10,226 nt of DNA, from contig JAAURU010000091.1 of NCBI GenBank assembly GCA_012032075.1, positions 1-10,226 of the forward strand. The letters are read 5' to 3'. A model generated the notes under the pieces. That model was not told the origin of the DNA. It worked only from the letters and a program-made list of their open reading frames with translations, and did not search any database. The stretch comes from Flavobacterium sp. (GTDB lineage: Bacteria > Bacteroidota > Bacteroidia > Flavobacteriales > Flavobacteriaceae). A program made the position numbers and the translations under genes. This document shows positions 6,850 through 10,226 of this stretch, in pieces; within the stretch, counting starts at the first letter, position 1; each line of letters opens with the position of its first letter.

Positions 6850-7437
6850 TTAAATTCCTAATTTTCTTTTCAGTTTTAGAAATATTAATGCCATTATATA
6901 AGTATCACTACTAGAAGTGTGTCGGTCACTTTTTCTAATTTTAAATATAGTGCAAAGTTGGTCGAGTGAAGTATGCATCTCCTCTGGTAATTCTTTAAAT
7001 TTTTGATACATAATAGCAATATCCATGTATTCATTTTTTAGTTTACCAAGGTCTAATCGGTTCAAAGCCTCATTAATCATTTCAATATCTTGTCCTACAG
7101 CATGACCAACAAGTGTTGCATTTTTAATAAAATTTAGAAACCGAATTATTCCTTCGACTTCTATTACTTTTTCCTCTTCATCTACTTTTAAAATATTATG
7201 AAGAGCTACATTTTGATGAATAAAAATTTCTATAAATTTATTAATTTGGATGGCATTATTTTCAATTGTGATTGCACTTATAGAAAGAATTTTATCGTTT
7301 TCAATATCTATACCAGTGCTTTCACAATCAAAGACAATATATTTATTGGACTCCTTCTTGTGTTCAAAATGAGCTAGGTATTCTTTCCAAAAATTTGGAT
7401 AATCTTTTAAAATGTTTTTAAAAAAAGGAATTTCCAT
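6850..7437 (-). CDS. 3'-5' exonuclease, DnaQ-like DEDDh family
   Basis: This intact 195-residue protein has all DEDDh motifs. Exo I is IVFDCESTG with Asp37 and Glu39; Exo II is LVGHAVGQDIEMINE with Asp117; Exo III is SDRHTSSSDTYIMA with His173 and Asp178. These residues bind two metal ions and degrade DNA or RNA from the 3' end in family members. About 30 residues precede Exo I, and no polymerase or helicase domain is attached, so it is a free-standing nuclease rather than a classic DNA polymerase III epsilon subunit. The start ATG at 7437 lies 3 bases after the stop of the upstream cNMP/CBS/DUF294 gene, so the two are almost certainly co-transcribed and possibly translationally coupled. This pairing recurs in many bacteria, often near acetate uptake genes, which are not present in this window. 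The gene converges on the PPTase gene across 16 bases. Confidence 0.88.
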   Translation of the reverse strand: MEIPFFKNILKDYPNFWKEYLAHFEHKKESNKYIVFDCESTGIDIENDKILSISAITIENNAIQINKFIEIFIHQNVALHNILKVDEEEKVIEVEGIIRFLNFIKNATLVGHAVGQDIEMINEALNRLDLGKLKNEYMDIAIMYQKFKELPEEMHTSLDQLCTIFKIRKSDRHTSSSDTYIMALIFLKLKRKLGI

Positions 7438-7440
7438 TAT

Positions 7441-9356
7441 TTAAGTGAAATAAGTTAATTTAAAACGGTTTTTTATAATTTCTTGTACCTCATTAATAGG
7501 TTGGAAAGTGTTTTTAAGTTTAAGTTTATCTAATTTCGACAACTCATTTAAGTTCAGGTAATTACCATTGAATTTTGTGCTAAACCTTCTCCTGTTCTAA
7601 ATTTAATTAATGCTAAAAATGCTTCTTCACAAGCTTCATAAACACCTGCGTTTTTAGGTTCAAGTTCGGCTAATTTGGCAAACCTTGAAGCAGTATTATT
7701 TATATTTCTAATACCATTATCAATAATTAAAATTCGAGCCGCATCAACTAAAGGAGCAATGGCTCTACTTTTAATATTAATGAATCTTTGTGTTCTCCAT
7801 CACTTTCCACTAAAAATTGTCTAAAAAATCCAAGTGGAGCAGGACTTTTTAAAGCGTCTGCACCAAGATAAGCTAAGAAAACCTCATTATCTTTTGCATT
7901 ATCAAGAATAGTACTTGTAATTTCAAATACTAGATTTTCACTTCCATAAACAAAATCATAATCAAAAACAACGCATCCATTAAATCTCCTTTTCTTTAGG
8001 ATTCAAAATCCAAGTTTTGAATTTATTTTTCCAATCGGTTACAGATTTACACCACAATGGATTATTAGCCATCATTCATAATTGGAATATTCATAGCCCA
8101 CTTTATGCAATTTTTTGGTTACAATATCTCCTAATCTTAAAAAATAACTTTTTACTTCATCATAGTTTTCATCTGTAACATCTTCAAAAACAATAGCATT
8201 ATCTTGATCTGTTAATAGTAATTGCTCTTTTCTTCCTTGACTGCCAATATTTAACCATGCAAATTGACAGGGTGGAGGAGAACCAATTTTTTCAATGGCT
8301 TGATCAATGGCTCTATTTATTATGGCAATATTAATTTCACCTACAATTGAACAAATATGCCTAATAGGAATATTCTTATCAATCGAATGTTGGATTAAAT
8401 CAGTTACTTTTCCTCTAATGACCTTTAAATCTTTTGCGTTTTGAGCTCTTCTAGTTTGTCTTAATAATACTCCAGGTATTATTAGCTTGGGCAACTACAA
8501 TATCATGTTCAGAAATTATTCCTTTAATTTCAGATAAATTGGTTCCATCTTTAGTAACACATAAATGAGCTACATTATATTTCAACATAATCATTTGGGC
8601 TTCAATAATAGAAATGTTCTCCATCACTGTGATAACAGGAGAAGTCATAATTTTATCGATTGTGCTATCAATTGAAAATAAACCTGTTGCAATTTTTGAT
8701 CGTAAATCTTTATCTGTTAAAATACCAACTGGTAATCGATTTTCTTGAATAATAATACTACCTATTTTTTTACTAGACATTGTTTGAGCTACATACTTAA
8801 CAATGTCAGAAGCAGCAGCTGTAACTGGATTTTTAGTGTAATGAATGGGTTGGTAATATTGGATTTCACTTTTAGAATCATCATTAATTACATTTTCAGA
8901 TAGTAATTTTCCCTTATGATTTTTATCTAACGGATTTCTAGTATTTGAAGCAAAACTTTGTAATAAAAAGTCTAAAACATTTGCGTTTTGAGCTACGATA
9001 GGCTTAAAAATAGCTATAGGAATTGCATAAATAATACTTTCTTCACGAGCTTTAGCATTCATTAAATAATTGTCCTTTGCAAAAAAAGGTCGTAAACCGA
9101 GAATATCACCTTCATCACATTTATCAATTAATAAATCATCTGAATCTGAAGTAATACTTAATCCAATAGCACCTGAAGCTACTACATAAAAGGAATCATG
9201 AGTTACATCATTAACTTTAAATAAATAGTCATTCTTTTCTAAATATAAAACACTAATGTTTTCTGCAATTTCAAATAAATCATCTTCAGCAATACTTTTG
9301 AAAGGATGAAATTTTTTAAGAAAGTCATGTATTCTAATGGCAATAGGATTCTTCAT
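7441..9356 (-). CDS. cNMP-binding-like/CBS pair/DUF294 nucleotidyltransferase-like regulator, about five frameshifts
   Basis: The reconstructed protein is about 638 residues, starting at ATG 9356 (MKNPIAIRIHDFLKKFHPF); the upstream TTG 9383 would only add nine residues. In order it has a Crp-like cNMP fold (about 15-125), two CBS motifs (about 175-225 and 235-288), a nucleotidyltransferase motif NIGSQGRKEQLLLTDQDNA (about 369-387) as in GlnD-like enzymes, and a DUF294 C-terminal domain ending in NRFKLTYFT. The frame changes near 8477 (extra base), 8076-8095 (missing base), 7982 (one extra or two missing), 7779 (missing) and 7568 (missing). Each repair continues recognisable protein such as VFDYDFVYGSENLVFEI and LVDAARIL. 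In the cNMP fold the expected Arg-Ser/Thr-Ala of the phosphate cassette reads NAKA, so classic cAMP binding is doubtful. It is likely a nucleotide-sensing regulatory protein; its partner is probably the adjoining exonuclease. Confidence 0.85.
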
Positions 9357-9380
9357 TTTATTAAATAATAATCTAAAGTA

Positions 9381-9388
9381 CAAATTTA
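9381..9388 (-). promoter_or_regulatory. Bacteroidota-type -7 box for the cNMP/CBS/DUF294-exonuclease operon
   Basis: On the minus strand this reads TAAATTTG, a full match to the TAnnTTTG -7 consensus of Bacteroidota sigma factors, 24 bases before ATG 9356. No TTG is visible at the usual -33 spacing, so the call rests on the -7 box and position only. In so AT-rich a region a chance match is possible. Confidence 0.4.
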
Positions 9389-9444
9389 GATGTAAACACC
9401 CTAAATATTGATAAACTAAACTATTTTATTTTTCAATCTCTCCA

Positions 9445-9470
9445 AAATTTGTTTAATGTTAAACAAATTT
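9445..9470. promoter_or_regulatory. Perfect 12-bp-arm palindrome in the divergent intergenic region
   Basis: AAATTTGTTTAA (9445-9456) and TTAAACAAATTT (9459-9470) are exact reverse complements separated by TG. The element lies near the middle of the 215-base gap between the divergent regulator and msrA genes, roughly 60 bases from each predicted -7 box. It could be an operator for a dimeric regulator acting on both genes. It has no T-run typical of a terminator immediately after, and no gene ends here, which argues against termination. Confidence 0.55.
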
Positions 9471-9537
9471 AAAATTTTACACCTTTTTTTAACTTTTAAA
9501 GTAATCTACTTAACACTTTTTTACGTACATAATATAG

Positions 9538-9545
9538 TAAATTTG
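9538..9545 (+). promoter_or_regulatory. Bacteroidota-type -7 box for msrA
   Basis: TAAATTTG matches the TAnnTTTG consensus and stands 26 bases before ATG 9572, mirroring the identical box of the divergent gene. The -33 region is T-rich but lacks a clear TTG. Chance occurrence in AT-rich DNA cannot be excluded. Confidence 0.4.
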
Positions 9546-9571
9546 TATGTACTCATTAAATTGTTAAAATA

Positions 9572-10226
9572 ATGAAAAATATAAAACTTATACTATTATC
9601 TATAGCCACTTTAATATCTTCTAGTTGTCAATCTAAAGAAAAAGAAAATAAAGTTTCAAATGAAACAAAAGTAGAAAATAAAAAATACAGAATATTTAAC
9701 ACATGAAAAATTACAACAATATGAAACAGCTTATTTTGCTTCCGGTTGTTTTTGGTGTGTAGAGGCTATTTTTGAAAGTGTAAAAGGAGTAAAAGAAGTA
9801 ATTTCAGGGTATTCTGGTGGTTCACAATCAAATCCTACTTATGAAAAGGTGAGTAGTGGTAGAACCGGTTATGCAGAAGCTGTAAAAGTATATTATGACC
9901 CAAAAATTATATCTTTTCAAGATTTAGTTATCATTTTCTTTGGTTCACATGATCCTACAACCTTAAATCAACAAGGACCAGATGAAGGACCTCAATATCG
10001 TTCCATTGCTTTTTACAAAACAGAAAATGAGAAAAAGATAATACAGAATTATATTTCTAAGTTGTCCAATGAAAAGATTTTTAAAGAACCTATAGTTACA
10101 GAAGTAAAAAAAATTGAAAAATTTTATGAAGCAGAAGATTACCATCAAAATTATGAAAAATTAAAATCCGACTAATTCTTATGTGCAAAATGTATCAATA
10201 CCAAGGTTAAATAAGTTCAAGACAAA
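9572..10226 (+). CDS. msrA: Peptide methionine sulfoxide reductase MsrA, lipoprotein form, two frameshifts, 3' end cut by window
   Basis: MsrA reduces methionine-S-sulfoxide in proteins. From ATG 9572 the protein starts MKNIKLILLSIATLISSSC, a lipoprotein signal with the lipidated Cys at 19, followed by a charged Lys/Glu/Asn linker. The frame breaks in the A run 9680-9685; removing one A joins it to TEYLTHEKL and the MsrA core, where ASGCFWCVEAIF carries the catalytic Cys at about residue 59. Later blocks SGYSGG, GRTGYAEAVKV, HDPTTLNQQGPDEGPQYRS and AEDYHQNY are all MsrA signatures. The apparent stop at 10173-10175 is a second frame error: removing one A near 10164-10166 gives LNPTNSYVQNVSIPRLNKFK, the usual end of the domain, which runs off the window. 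The lipoprotein signal places the enzyme in the periplasm or outer membrane, suggesting repair of oxidised envelope proteins. Confidence 0.9.

Noticed and set aside
9849..10175. MsrA as a short 108-residue protein
   Set aside because: That reading lacks the GCFWC catalytic motif, which lies upstream in the same frame, and the lipoprotein signal, which is joined by repairing a single A in the run at 9680-9685.

Overview
The window is AT-rich throughout. It shows Bacteroidota (Flavobacteriaceae-like) habits: TAnnTTTG-type -7 boxes, weak or absent Shine-Dalgarno sequences, A-rich leaders, a relaxed lipobox and simple repeats in gaps. Protein sequences also read as flavobacterial. A genus cannot be fixed from the sequence alone.

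Layout. (1) Positions 1-1058, + strand: the tail of an unknown gene, a small P-loop ATPase/kinase and a GNAT acetyltransferase, closely spaced. (2) Positions 1119-6833, + strand: a seven-gene biosynthetic cluster. In order it holds an FAD-dependent oxidoreductase, a class I SAM methyltransferase, a type III polyketide synthase, a FabZ-like hot-dog dehydratase, a KAS I/II-type ketosynthase, an acyl carrier protein and a 4'-phosphopantetheinyl transferase. (3) Positions 6850-9356, - strand: a DEDDh 3'-5' exonuclease and, upstream of it in the same operon, a cNMP/CBS/DUF294 nucleotidyltransferase-like regulator. (4) Positions 9572-10226, + strand: a lipoprotein-type peptide methionine sulfoxide reductase MsrA that runs off the end. 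The divergent gap 9357-9571 holds two facing TAAATTTG boxes and a perfect 12-bp-arm palindrome between them.

How the cluster may work (inference): the PPTase activates the ACP. The ketosynthase and dehydratase take part in making an acyl chain on that ACP, borrowing a ketoreductase and enoyl reductase from primary fatty acid synthesis. The type III PKS extends the chain and cyclises it to an alkylpyrone, alkylresorcinol or similar aromatic. The methyltransferase and flavoprotein then tailor the ring, as in the Streptomyces srsABC phenolic-lipid operon. A type III PKS packaged with its own ACP, PPTase, KAS and dehydratase is the most interesting thing here.

Sequence quality matters. Seven of the genes are interrupted by a total of about 14 single-base indels, most in or beside short A or T runs, in both unrelated and cluster genes and with no clear nonsense substitution. 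I read these as base-calling errors rather than pseudogenes, so coordinates below span the whole reconstructed gene. No RNA genes, CRISPR arrays, insertion sequences or gene-free stretches above 300 bases were seen.
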